The position numbers and the translations under genes are program-made. Of a stretch of 64,000 nucleotides of DNA, positions 9,105 through 16,808 are shown piece after piece; within the stretch, counting starts at the first letter, position 1; each line of letters starts with the position of its first letter. Source of the stretch: Flavobacteriales bacterium ALC-1. GTDB taxonomy: Bacteria; Bacteroidota; Bacteroidia; Flavobacteriales; Flavobacteriaceae. The notes under the pieces were generated by a model that saw only the letters and a list, made by a program, of their open reading frames with translations, was not told the origin of the DNA and ran no database searches. The stretch spans positions 434,001 through 498,000 of the forward strand of contig ABHI01000002.1 in assembly GCA_000171875.1 (NCBI GenBank), given 5' to 3'.

Positions 9105-9320
9105 ATAAAAGGTATCTAGCCAAAAATCTTTACGAAATAAAGATTGTTCTTTTCTCCAAGGAAATGCAATTTCTAAAATCCAGACTAAAAGCGAAATAAT
9201 GATGAGACCATAAAAATAATTGTCCCAATGATTAAGGTCAATGAGTTCATATTTCAGATAATTCCAGTGATTGGAATAAGATTTTTTTATAATGTCAATA
9301 TATTTTTCGATACTTAATAG
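9105..9320 (-). other. In-frame upstream extension of the hydroxylase gene lacking an ATG
   Basis: From the stop of the PiT gene the same frame runs 72 codons into the first ATG without a stop. It encodes a soluble segment, one good transmembrane helix (YGLIIISLLVWILEIAF) and a basic run leading to RKDFWLDTFYMFFNF, which reads as genuine family sequence. Restoring it gives about 290 residues, the usual family size. It holds no ATG, GTG or TTG in frame, only ATT, ATC and CTG codons. Confidence 0.65.
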
Positions 9321-10436
9321 TTAAGTTAAAGTTTCTAGCAATTTATACAATAAACCACTTACAATTGCTGCCATTGGCAGTGTTAGTAACCAAGATAACA
9401 ATATTTTACTAATCATTTTATAATTGGCCTTTTTTGTTGCCGTACCAATACCAAATATTGATCCAACTGAAACATGAGTTGTAGAAACTGGCATGCCATG
9501 AAAACTAGCTGTAGTTACTAATAAACCCGTAATTAAATTAGCTGTAAACCCTTGACCTGAATTCATTGGTGTGATTTTTTTACTCATCGTTATGCCAACT
9601 TTCTTAGCGTTTACTAATCCTCCTAGAGCAATTACTATAGCTATAATAATCATACTTATTTTTATATCTATGGCATTTATAATAACTAATAGCCCAACAA
9701 TCTTTGGTGTATCATTTAGACCTCTTGCAAAGCTTACGATTCCTGCACTTATATAGTGAAGTGTATCTAATACTTTTTGAGAGTTTAATCCAAGAATTTG
9801 ACCTTCATAGGTTTCTATTTCATTTTCAATTGTAGCTTTGATAGTAGTTGAAGATTTTAAACTTGCGGCATTGTCCATTTGTAATGAAGCAACAGAAAGC
9901 GATTGTTCTTCATGAATATTTAAGGTTGTTGATTTAGTGACTCCAAATTGTTTTCGGAGAAACCTAAATATGAGATAAGCAATTAAACTTACAACAGCAG
10001 CCATTAATGGACTAACTATTAATGGTACTAAGAATTTATCTAATAGTTTATCGAAATTAAATTGAGAACCAACTGCTACAACTCCAGCTCCGAATAATGC
10101 ACCGACTAAACTATGTGTTGTAGATATTGGCATACCAATTTTAGTAGCAATAAAAACAGTTAAGGCTGCACCAAAAGCAATAGAAATGGCAAAAATAGGA
10201 ACTGTTATTAAGTCGTCTGGCACTAAGCCTTTACCAGAAAAGTTTTTCACCAATTCATTAGCCAAAAAAATAGCAGCGACTGAGCCAGATAATGTTGTAA
10301 CTGTTGCCCAGTTGATCGCTTTTTTAAAGTTTGTAGTGCCACTTCCGAAGAGTGTTGCAACTCCTTTGAAATTATCATTGGCGCCATTACTATAGGCTAA
10401 AAAACAGGCTGAAATAAATAAAAGAGTAAGAATCAT
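9321..10436 (-). CDS. PiT family inorganic phosphate permease
   Basis: 371 residues of an integral membrane protein built from two inverted PiT repeats. The first signature, YSNGANDNFKGVATL, is near residue 15; the second, SFARGLNDTPKIVGLL, near residue 240. Both GANDxxK/GLNDxxK motifs bind phosphate and cation. A short soluble loop (about 165-215) divides the halves. PiT carriers are low-affinity, proton or sodium coupled and take up arsenate as well as phosphate, which makes the neighbouring arsenic genes meaningful. The gene follows the terminator after arsM and reads directly into the hydroxylase frame, so it probably starts the second half of the island. Confidence 0.9.
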   Translation of the reverse strand: MILTLLFISACFLAYSNGANDNFKGVATLFGSGTTNFKKAINWATVTTLSGSVAAIFLANELVKNFSGKGLVPDDLITVPIFAISIAFGAALTVFIATKIGMPISTTHSLVGALFGAGVVAVGSQFNFDKLLDKFLVPLIVSPLMAAVVSLIAYLIFRFLRKQFGVTKSTTLNIHEEQSLSVASLQMDNAASLKSSTTIKATIENEIETYEGQILGLNSQKVLDTLHYISAGIVSFARGLNDTPKIVGLLVIINAIDIKISMIIIAIVIALGGLVNAKKVGITMSKKITPMNSGQGFTANLITGLLVTTASFHGMPVSTTHVSVGSIFGIGTATKKANYKMISKILLSWLLTLPMAAIVSGLLYKLLETLT

Positions 10437-10500
10437 AATCTATCGACTTAATAGTGTGTTTTGACGATAGTATATAGGATAGCTTACTTATAATTGTGTT

Positions 10501-10529
10501 AAAAAAAAGACTGTCTTTTCAGACAGTCT
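10501..10529 (-). terminator. Rho-independent terminator after arsM
   Basis: An 8-9 bp perfect stem (GACTGTCT / AGACAGTC, loop TTTC) is followed, on the minus strand, by eight T residues. It ends the ArsS-to-ArsM transcript and separates it from the PiT-hydroxylase-DUF547-glycosyltransferase unit. Confidence 0.85.
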
Positions 10530-10552
10530 CTATATGACTTAAGGTGAGTTTG

Positions 10553-11521
10553 TTAACAACAGCCTCCACCATCATAATGAAACGTGGATTCACTAAAATA
10601 AATATCATTTCTACCTAAAGCTTGTAAAGCACCTGCGGTTTTATCACAAATAGCCAAAGGTTGATTCTTTAATAAAACATGACCAGCCTTATCATCTAAA
10701 TAATCGTCGTCTCCATAGTAAATTGCAGCTTTGCCAGTAAAGATACAAGGACCATCAGCTGGCATAGGGTCTTTAATGGCTGCAACTTCGATAGACTCGA
10801 TATAAATTAATTCATCTGTTGGGTAATTTTTAGGATCTAGAATTCTGTAGGGTTTACGAGCTCTAATTTCTATAGTACCAAAACCAGCATCAGTTAATGC
10901 TTTTACGTACTCAGCAATTGGTAAACTTCCACTAAGACAAAGTGCTCTAAGTCTATCATCATTCCGTAATTCATCATTCATAGGCTGCTCACAAGTAGGA
11001 TCACTCATCACTAAACGCCCATGGGGTTTTAAAACACGATACATTTCTGCAATAGCTTTCTTTAAATCTTCAGCTTTAAATATGTTGAACAGACAATTTT
11101 GAGCAGCTACATCAATACTGTTATCTTCAACCGGAAGATTCATAGCATCTCCTTTTTTAAGCTCTACAAATTCAGACTTAAACCAATCATTTTGTTCCTC
11201 AGCTTCTTTAAAATTTTTTCTTGATGCTTCTAACATTTCATCGACAACATCAATACCAATAACTCCACCTTTTTGTCTGTTGAAATATGAAAATTGCAAT
11301 AATTCCATACCACCTCCAACACCAACATAAAGCATTTTTGGATTATTGGTCAAATCACGAGCATGCACTGTAGAACCACAACCGTAATTCATCTCTTGCA
11401 TTATTCTTGGGATTTTTAATCCAGGTAATTCCCAAATAGGGTTGGTAGTACAGCATAAACCAACATCTGGTGTTAGTGCTGCTTCTTTGTATAAGGTGTT
11501 TGTGGCTTCTAAATAGCTCAT
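10553..11521 (-). CDS. arsM: Arsenite methyltransferase of the arsenosugar pathway
   Basis: 322 residues. The SAM-binding motif VGVGGGMELL and the following acidic loop (VIGIDVVDEML) mark a class I methyltransferase; MYRVLKPHGRLVMSDP is the post-motif strand usual in ArsM. Cysteines suited to bind trivalent arsenic are at 23-24 (LCCTTNP), in QNCLFNIF and in LRALCLSG; the chain ends in GGGCC. ArsM uses SAM to turn arsenite into methyl- and dimethylarsenicals in the cytoplasm. In the arsenosugar branch dimethylarsenite is the substrate handed to ArsS. It is the last gene of the core operon, three bases after the phosphorylase gene and 24 bases before a terminator. Confidence 0.9.
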   Translation of the reverse strand: MSYLEATNTLYKEAALTPDVGLCCTTNPIWELPGLKIPRIMQEMNYGCGSTVHARDLTNNPKMLYVGVGGGMELLQFSYFNRQKGGVIGIDVVDEMLEASRKNFKEAEEQNDWFKSEFVELKKGDAMNLPVEDNSIDVAAQNCLFNIFKAEDLKKAIAEMYRVLKPHGRLVMSDPTCEQPMNDELRNDDRLRALCLSGSLPIAEYVKALTDAGFGTIEIRARKPYRILDPKNYPTDELIYIESIEVAAIKDPMPADGPCIFTGKAAIYYGDDDYLDDKAGHVLLKNQPLAICDKTAGALQALGRNDIYFSESTFHYDGGGCC

Positions 11522-11524
11522 GTA

Positions 11525-12337
11525 CTATAATGTTTTTATTAATTCTTTAAAAAGGGTTATCATATCAGGTTCTGCTTTACCTGCCATTGCAATAATTTCT
11601 GCAATATCTACAGGTTTTAGATTATTTGGGTCGCATTCATCAGTCAAAACTGACACTGCAGCAGCTTTTAAATTTAAATGATTGGCAACTATAATTTCAG
11701 GAACAGTACTCATACCTACAGCATCAGAACCTATAATTTTAAGCATTCTATATTCTGCTCTAGTTTCTAATTGAGGTCCAACTACAGATGCATAAACTCC
11801 TTTGTGTAATTTTATTTTATTCGATTTGGCGATACTTTCAAATTTTGCATTGATCTCAGTATCATAAGGTGCACTCATATCAGTAAAGCGTTCGCCTAAT
11901 TCTGAAACTCCTTTAAATGCTAAAGGCGAACCACCTTGTAAATTGATATGGTCATCGATGAGCATTAATTCTCCCTTTTTAAAGTTTAAATTAATAGCAC
12001 CAGCAGCATTAGAAACTAATAAGGTTTTAATACCAAGCTTTTCCATAATGCGAACAGGAAATGTTACATCTTGTAAACTGTAACCTTCATAAACATGAAA
12101 ACGACCTTGCATTACCACGACCTTTTTTCCTGCTAATAATCCATAAATTAATTTACCTTTATGAAACTCTACAGTTGCAGTAGGGAAATTCGGGATATGA
12201 TTGTAACTCGCTTCAGCAATAATCTCAATTTCATCAATAAGCTGTCCTAATCCTGTACCTAGGATAATACCAACTTCTGGGTTTTCAAAACCTTTGCTTT
12301 GTAAATATTCAGTACTCTCTGTAATAAATTTAATCAT
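11525..12337 (-). CDS. Purine nucleoside phosphorylase (trimeric PNP family) in the arsenosugar operon
   Basis: 270 residues, a PNP/MTAP family enzyme: GIILGTGLGQL, VVMQGRFHVYEGYS (phosphate and ribose contacts), LLVSNAAGAIN, VVGPQLETRAEYRML (Glu191 equals human Glu201). In most hypoxanthine/guanine-type enzymes the next motif reads S-x-x-T-N; here it is SVLTDECD with Asp233 where Asn243 is expected, a residue that in MTAP and engineered PNP favours 6-amino purines. That fits release of adenine from dimethylarsinoyl-deoxyadenosine, the ArsS product, but the change may also be normal for Bacteroidota. Ends eight bases inside the transferase gene upstream, so co-translated. Confidence 0.85.
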   Translation of the reverse strand: MIKFITESTEYLQSKGFENPEVGIILGTGLGQLIDEIEIIAEASYNHIPNFPTATVEFHKGKLIYGLLAGKKVVVMQGRFHVYEGYSLQDVTFPVRIMEKLGIKTLLVSNAAGAINLNFKKGELMLIDDHINLQGGSPLAFKGVSELGERFTDMSAPYDTEINAKFESIAKSNKIKLHKGVYASVVGPQLETRAEYRMLKIIGSDAVGMSTVPEIIVANHLNLKAAAVSVLTDECDPNNLKPVDIAEIIAMAGKAEPDMITLFKELIKTL

Positions 12338-12941
12338 TTTGTAAAATGAAACTTTTTAATGTTTGATTATGTTTTATATCGTCGTAAGTATCAATATCAT
12401 TTAATTCATCTAGCAAAAATACACTTTCGCTTTTTAAATCTTCTAATGTGTCTTTTCGAACAGTTTCTGTTCCCCAAGCTTTATTTTTAAAAACTTCTGG
12501 GTATAAATTTTTCATACCTAATAAATAATAACCTCCATCTTCGGCAGGGCCAATTACAACATTGTAGTTGTCTAATTTGTTTAAAGCTTTTTCTATATAC
12601 TTTGCTTCTAAATCAAATAAGTCGCTTCCAACAATTACTATTTTTTCATAATTATCCTCAAATCCATTCTTAAAGGCATTTAGCATTCTAATTCCTAAAT
12701 CTTCGCCTTCTTGCTGGTATTTTTGATAAATAGATGAATCCCAAATGTCATCCGCTCTTAGTTGTACTGAATAATAGATGGCCTTATCGGAATTGATATT
12801 TCTAATGGTTTTTTCAGTGTGCTCTAGAAGAAATTTGTAAATATTTAGTGCAGCTTCGTCACCTATAGTTTTTGCTAATCTAGTTTTTACTTTTCCAAGT
12901 TCAGGATTACGAGTAAAAACAATAATTAAATTTTTATTCAT
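12330..12941 (-). CDS. TIGR04282-type transferase, arsenosugar biosynthesis (DUF2064)
   Basis: 203 residues. The opening LIIVFTRNPELGKVKTRLAK is the nucleotide-binding signature of the DUF2064/TIGR04282 family, named rSAM/selenodomain-associated transferase 1; VIVGSDLFDLEAKYI and VVIGPAEDGGYYLLGM supply the metal and donor contacts of a GT-A nucleotidyltransferase-like fold. The family travels with ArsS and TIGR04283. Its reaction is not proven; a sugar- or glycerol-transfer step after adenine removal is the common suggestion. It overlaps the rhodanese gene by eight bases upstream and the phosphorylase gene by eight downstream. Confidence 0.85.
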   Translation of the reverse strand: MNKNLIIVFTRNPELGKVKTRLAKTIGDEAALNIYKFLLEHTEKTIRNINSDKAIYYSVQLRADDIWDSSIYQKYQQEGEDLGIRMLNAFKNGFEDNYEKIVIVGSDLFDLEAKYIEKALNKLDNYNVVIGPAEDGGYYLLGMKNLYPEVFKNKAWGTETVRKDTLEDLKSESVFLLDELNDIDTYDDIKHNQTLKSFILQND

Positions 12942-13425
12942 AAACTTTCACTCCTTTAAGAAGCCATTGGCTCCACTCCTTAGAAAATGCATGTACATTT
13001 TCGGTTTCTCCTTCAGAATTGTAGACTTTAAAGTCATTATTTTTCCATTCAAAAATGCCACCATAAAGATTGAATACATTGGTGTATCCTTCTTTTGTAA
13101 GTTGTTCTGCTATATCTTCAGAACGAACACCTAAAGAACAATACACCACTATCTTAGTTGATTTGTCAGTGACAATTTTAGTGACTGTTGAAATTTCAAA
13201 ATTATCATAGCCTACGTGAATTCCATTTTTAAGATGACTAACACCAAATTCATTAAATTCTCTTGCATCTAGAAGAATGGCTTCAGTCTTTGGCATTGCT
13301 AATTCTTGTACTGTAATATAAGGTACGCTTTCGGTATTGTATTTTTCTAGTAACTCAGATAGTGAGTTTTGAGAAAACACAAAGCTAGAAATAAAGATAA
13401 ATATGTAAAAAAAAGTTCTTTTCAT
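12934..13425 (-). CDS. Exported rhodanese-like sulfurtransferase
   Basis: About 163 residues. The start is set at the ATG at 13423-13425 (MKRTFFYIFIFISSFVFSQ), which begins a signal peptide; a TTG three codons earlier overlaps the arsS stop. One rhodanese domain follows, with AILLDAREFNEFGVSHL and the active loop VVYCSLGVRSEDI, Cys96 being the persulfide-forming residue. Export to the periplasm is unusual for a protein nested in a cytoplasmic pathway: it may handle sulfur or thiol chemistry of arsenicals outside the cytoplasm. One base separates it from arsS. Confidence 0.85.
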   Translation of the reverse strand: MKRTFFYIFIFISSFVFSQNSLSELLEKYNTESVPYITVQELAMPKTEAILLDAREFNEFGVSHLKNGIHVGYDNFEISTVTKIVTDKSTKIVVYCSLGVRSEDIAEQLTKEGYTNVFNLYGGIFEWKNNDFKVYNSEGETENVHAFSKEWSQWLLKGVKVYE

Positions 13426-13426
13426 A

Positions 13427-14482
13427 TTAAGCAACTACACCTTGACAACTACTTCCTGCACCAGCTGTACAGCCATAGCAGTGCTGTGAAATGACTATAT
13501 TTCGACCTTCTAGTAGTTCTTCATTATATTCAGAAATATGTTTCACTTTACTGTTCACAGGTAATTCTAACATCTGGTTAAAATCACAATCAAATAAATA
13601 GCCATCCCAACTTACTGAAAGTGTGTTAGTGCACATCACATTTTCAACAGCTGCAGGATTATAAGCTTCAACAAGTGAATACATATAATCTTCATAGTTT
13701 TCTGAAGCAATTAAATAATCCAAAAATCGACTGATTGGTAAATTTGTAATCGCAAACAAATTATGAAATTGAATACCAAAATCTTCCATCAACGCCTTTT
13801 TGAAATCTTTCTCCATGGATGCTTGGTCACCTGGTAAAAATGCACCAGAAGGATTATAAACCAAATCCAATCGTAAATCACTGTCAGGTATGCCGTAGCC
13901 AACAGCATTTAATTCTTGTAATGCCTTTATAGACTTGTCAAAAACACCATCACCACGTTGTTTGTCTGTTTTTCCACGTGTCCAGTGTGGCATTGAACTC
14001 ACAACATGTACATTGTGTTTTTTAAAGAATTCAGGTAAATCGTAATATTTTTTATTCGCTCTAATAATCGTTAAGTTAGAACGTACAATAAAATCTTTTA
14101 TTCCGGCTTTAGAAGCTTCTTCTACAAACCATCTAAAGTCCGGATTCATTTCTGGAGCACCACCAGTTAAATCTAAAGTATGGGCTCCTGTATTTTTAAT
14201 CACCTCAAGACATTGTCTCATAGTGTCGCGCGTCATGATTTCTTTGCGATCAGGACCAGCATCTACATGGCAATGGTCGCAAACTTGGTTGCACATATAA
14301 CCAACATTAATTTGAAGAATTTCAAGTTTCTTCGCTTTTAAAGGGAACTGACTTGTTTCAGAAATCTTAGCTTTAAAAGTTGGTAATTCTCCATCTTGAA
14401 AAATACCGTTAGACAAAATTTCTAATTGTCTATTACTTTTTGCTAAATCGCTATCGCGTTTTTTTAGGGACTTTGTTGCCAT
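13427..14482 (-). CDS. arsS: Arsenosugar biosynthesis radical SAM protein
   Basis: 351 residues from the ATG at 14480-14482. The longer open frame (24 more codons) runs through a palindromic repeat and is not coding in my view. The radical SAM cluster motif is CNQVCDHC at residues 64-71 (CxxxCxxC), followed by HTLDLTGGAPEMNP, the GGxP-type SAM contact. The C-terminal part has CTNTLSVSWDGYLFDCDFNQM and a final HCYGCTAGAGSSC, an auxiliary-cluster-like domain (DUF3641). ArsS attaches the 5'-deoxyadenosyl group of SAM to dimethylarsenite, giving the precursor of oxo-arsenosugars. Second gene of the operon, after the AhpD-like protein. Confidence 0.9.
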   Translation of the reverse strand: MATKSLKKRDSDLAKSNRQLEILSNGIFQDGELPTFKAKISETSQFPLKAKKLEILQINVGYMCNQVCDHCHVDAGPDRKEIMTRDTMRQCLEVIKNTGAHTLDLTGGAPEMNPDFRWFVEEASKAGIKDFIVRSNLTIIRANKKYYDLPEFFKKHNVHVVSSMPHWTRGKTDKQRGDGVFDKSIKALQELNAVGYGIPDSDLRLDLVYNPSGAFLPGDQASMEKDFKKALMEDFGIQFHNLFAITNLPISRFLDYLIASENYEDYMYSLVEAYNPAAVENVMCTNTLSVSWDGYLFDCDFNQMLELPVNSKVKHISEYNEELLEGRNIVISQHCYGCTAGAGSSCQGVVA

Positions 14483-14505
14483 GTATTTATATAAAAGTTG
14501 TCTCC

Positions 14506-14546
14506 TCGAGCGCAGTCGAGAGGTTTTAGGTCTCGACTGCGCTCGA
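14506..14546. repeat. Perfect inverted repeat between the AhpD-like gene and arsS
   Basis: Arms of 16 bases, TCGAGCGCAGTCGAGA (14506-14521) and its exact complement (14531-14546), with a 9-base loop and a partly paired extension TGTCT/AGACA outside. This is the CTCGACTGCGCTCGA type of dispersed intergenic palindrome seen in Flavobacteriaceae. It is far richer in G+C than its surroundings and creates a false N-terminal extension for arsS. Confidence 0.85.
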
Positions 14547-14553
14547 CCAGACA

Positions 14554-14889
14554 TTACCCATCTAATTTATTAACCTTGTTCATCATTTGCACACCATGTA
14601 CTAAAGTAGCTCCACTCTTTATAGCAGCACCAACATGTATCGCTTCCATCATTTCTTCTTTAGTAACCCCACGTTGCAAACCATCTTTTGTATAAGCATC
14701 TATACAATATGGACATTGTTCTGTATGAGCAACAGCCAAAGCAATAAGTGATTTTTCGCGAGCAGATAAGGCACCTTCTTCAAATACTTTTCCATAATAT
14801 TCAAAAAATTTGTTACCTAACTCTTCACTCCATTCTGTTATTTTTCCAAATTTTCTTAAATCAGCTGGATCGTAATACGTCTTTGACAT
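14554..14889 (-). CDS. Arsenosugar biosynthesis-associated AhpD-like peroxidase homologue
   Basis: 111 residues, one carboxymuconolactone decarboxylase/AhpD domain. The redox motif HTEQCPYCIDAY places the CxxC pair at Cys59 and Cys62 with the proton-relay histidines nearby (AVAHTEQ and EAIHVGAA). The sequence agrees with the TIGR04169 family, which is restricted to arsenosugar clusters. It may reduce a peroxide or keep an arsenic or thiol intermediate reduced; the actual reaction is unknown. First gene of the operon; the 131-base gap to xdhC must hold the promoter. Confidence 0.85.
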   Translation of the reverse strand: MSKTYYDPADLRKFGKITEWSEELGNKFFEYYGKVFEEGALSAREKSLIALAVAHTEQCPYCIDAYTKDGLQRGVTKEEMMEAIHVGAAIKSGATLVHGVQMMNKVNKLDG

Positions 14890-15020
14890 ATATAGTTTTT
14901 TAAAATTCTACGAAAAATCAATATAGCACTTTTTGTCGAAGTTAAATCTTAAAGATTACAGAAAAAACAGAAAATGTTTTCAGTTAAAATATCTTACATT
15001 TAGATTCGCTTTTAGTCAGT

Positions 15021-15800
15021 ATGAAGAATTGGGTAGAATTATTATCAGAATTTAAAGAGAAACGACAGCCTGTCGCTTTAGTTACAGTTACAAAATGTTC
15101 TGGTTCTGCACCTTGTGTAGTGTCTTCACGTATGATAGTTACCGAAGACAAAACGATTTATGGTACCATTGGAGGAGGAAAGTTAGAGTTTAAAGCTATA
15201 GATGAAGCCATTATTGCTTTAAAAGAAAATAGAATCATTGAGTCATCATACACTTTAGGGCCTGACTTTGCACAATGTTGTGGTGGAAAAGTTGAATTTA
15301 TTATAGAACCTATGAATCAATCACCAGAATTATTCTTGTTCGGAGCAGGACATATAGGCACCGAAATCGCCAATCTTTTAGTCGACACACCTTTTAAAGT
15401 GAAACTCATAGATTCTAGAGAGCATTGGTTTACTGAATTTAACATTCATGAAAGTATCGAACAATGTCAAGTAAAAGAAAACGATTTTAAAACCTTTAGA
15501 GATGCTGTAACATGGGGAAATAATTGCTATATATTAGTGTTAACACATAATCATGCTATTGATTTTGATATTGTAGCAATGGCTTTAGAAAATGAAACTA
15601 AATACTTAGGTTTAATAGGTAGTAAAACCAAAAAAGCACGTTTTAATAATATGCTAAAAAAGGAAATGAAAATTGAAGAGGGTATGAAAAATGTGGTTTG
15701 CCCTATTGGATTACCAATCGGTGGTGATACACCTAAGGAAATTGCTATTAGTGTTGTCGCACAATTACTTCAAGTGCATTATAATGCAGTTGCCGAATAG
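15021..15800 (+). CDS. xdhC: XdhC family molybdenum cofactor insertion/sulfuration protein
   Basis: 259 residues. The N-terminal XdhC/CoxI segment has VTVTKCSGSAPCVVSSRMIV and YGTIGGGKLEFKAIDEAI, then CGGKVEFIIEPM. A Rossmann fold follows (ELFLFGAGHIGTEIANLL, about residue 103 on) and the C-terminal family signature CPIGLPIGGDTPKEIAISV. XdhC binds the molybdenum cofactor, promotes its sulfuration and delivers it to apo-xanthine dehydrogenase. That enzyme is encoded 2 kb away on the other strand. The stop is followed at once by the ATG of the next gene, indicating tight co-translation with an unknown membrane protein. Confidence 0.9.
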   Translation: MKNWVELLSEFKEKRQPVALVTVTKCSGSAPCVVSSRMIVTEDKTIYGTIGGGKLEFKAIDEAIIALKENRIIESSYTLGPDFAQCCGGKVEFIIEPMNQSPELFLFGAGHIGTEIANLLVDTPFKVKLIDSREHWFTEFNIHESIEQCQVKENDFKTFRDAVTWGNNCYILVLTHNHAIDFDIVAMALENETKYLGLIGSKTKKARFNNMLKKEMKIEEGMKNVVCPIGLPIGGDTPKEIAISVVAQLLQVHYNAVAE

Positions 15801-16808
15801 ATGAAAAAAAACAAATCCATCATAGATAAACTTACAGCACTTTGGGCACTAAACGAATGTGGCTTAGGTGGTTTTCTACACGTTTTTAAAACACCTTTTA
15901 CAGGATTGATTGTTGGTGGAATCGCAATTTTGCTTATCAGTTTAATTGCTTACTATGCTGAGAACAAATGGCAAGCGATTTTAAAAGCATTAGTCATTGT
16001 ATTGATTATAAAAATGGCAGTGAGCCCATATTCGCCTTTCGGTGCTTATGTTGCAGTGAGTTTTCAAGCGGTTTTTGGTGCGTTGTTGTTTTCAAAATTT
16101 TCTTGGAGAGGCTTTACCATCATAATTTTAGGCTTGGTAACGTTTTTAGAATCTGCAATTCAGAAAGTATTTGTTCTCACTATTATTTATGGAGAAGAAC
16201 TTTGGGAAGCTATTAACCTATATGGGATTGAGGTCCAGAAGAAATTAAACTTCATTTCTGAGACGTCAACAACCTCATTTTTAATTACGCTTTACCTATT
16301 GATTTACGGAATTTGTGGCATTTTAGCAGGGATTTTTATTAAAAAAATAATTAAAATCATATCTGAGAAAAAGGAAACCGATTTTCATTTAGAATTAATT
16401 GAAAATGATTCTAAGACCAAAGCCATAAAAACATCTTTTAAAGCTAAAGTCATATGGGTTTGGTTGATTACGGTTGCAGTAATTGTTTTAGCATTTTCGC
16501 TTTTTGGTGGTGATTTATTCGGTTGGCAAAAAGCGATTTATATTTTATTAAGAAGTTTTTTAGTTCTGATGTTATGGTATTTAGTTATTGGTCCTTTTTT
16601 GTTGAAAATGATTCGGAAATACCTGAATAAAAAAGAATCACAATATAAAGAAGATATTACTAACGCAATGGATTTGTTTCCCTATTTCAGACAGATATTA
16701 TCTCATACTTGGAAGGAAACTAAACATCTCAAAGGCATCACACGCTTTAAGTATTTTATGGCGAATAGTATATCTAATTGTATTCATTTTAAAGCGCCTT
16801 CAGAATGA
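15801..16808 (+). CDS. Uncharacterised polytopic membrane protein coupled to xdhC
   Basis: 335 residues, no family recognised. The hydropathy shows at least six helices: around residues 28-50 (FTGLIVGGIAILLISLIAYY), 58-75, 80-100 (VSFQAVFGALLF), 103-135 (IIILGLVTFLESAIQKVFVL), 160-182 and, after a soluble stretch, 215-235 and 245-265. The conserved-looking NECGLGGFLHVFKTPFTG before helix 1 resembles the amphipathic lead of small-molecule transport subunits, a loose impression. The C-terminus (about 275-335) is soluble and basic. Its start abuts the xdhC stop and its stop overlaps the NTPase start (ATGA), so the three proteins probably work together, perhaps in moving or activating a cofactor or purine. 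Confidence 0.7.
   Translation: MKKNKSIIDKLTALWALNECGLGGFLHVFKTPFTGLIVGGIAILLISLIAYYAENKWQAILKALVIVLIIKMAVSPYSPFGAYVAVSFQAVFGALLFSKFSWRGFTIIILGLVTFLESAIQKVFVLTIIYGEELWEAINLYGIEVQKKLNFISETSTTSFLITLYLLIYGICGILAGIFIKKIIKIISEKKETDFHLELIENDSKTKAIKTSFKAKVIWVWLITVAVIVLAFSLFGGDLFGWQKAIYILLRSFLVLMLWYLVIGPFLLKMIRKYLNKKESQYKEDITNAMDLFPYFRQILSHTWKETKHLKGITRFKYFMANSISNCIHFKAPSE

Noticed and set aside
6716-12941. Selenium metabolism, because the transferases are named rSAM/selenodomain-associated
   Set aside because: No selD, selA or selenoprotein signal is present; ArsM and ArsS next to them point to arsenic.
14482-14554. 24-residue N-terminal extension of arsS rich in Arg and Ser
   Set aside because: The codons come from the GC-rich palindromic repeat; the ATG at 14482 gives the proper protein start.
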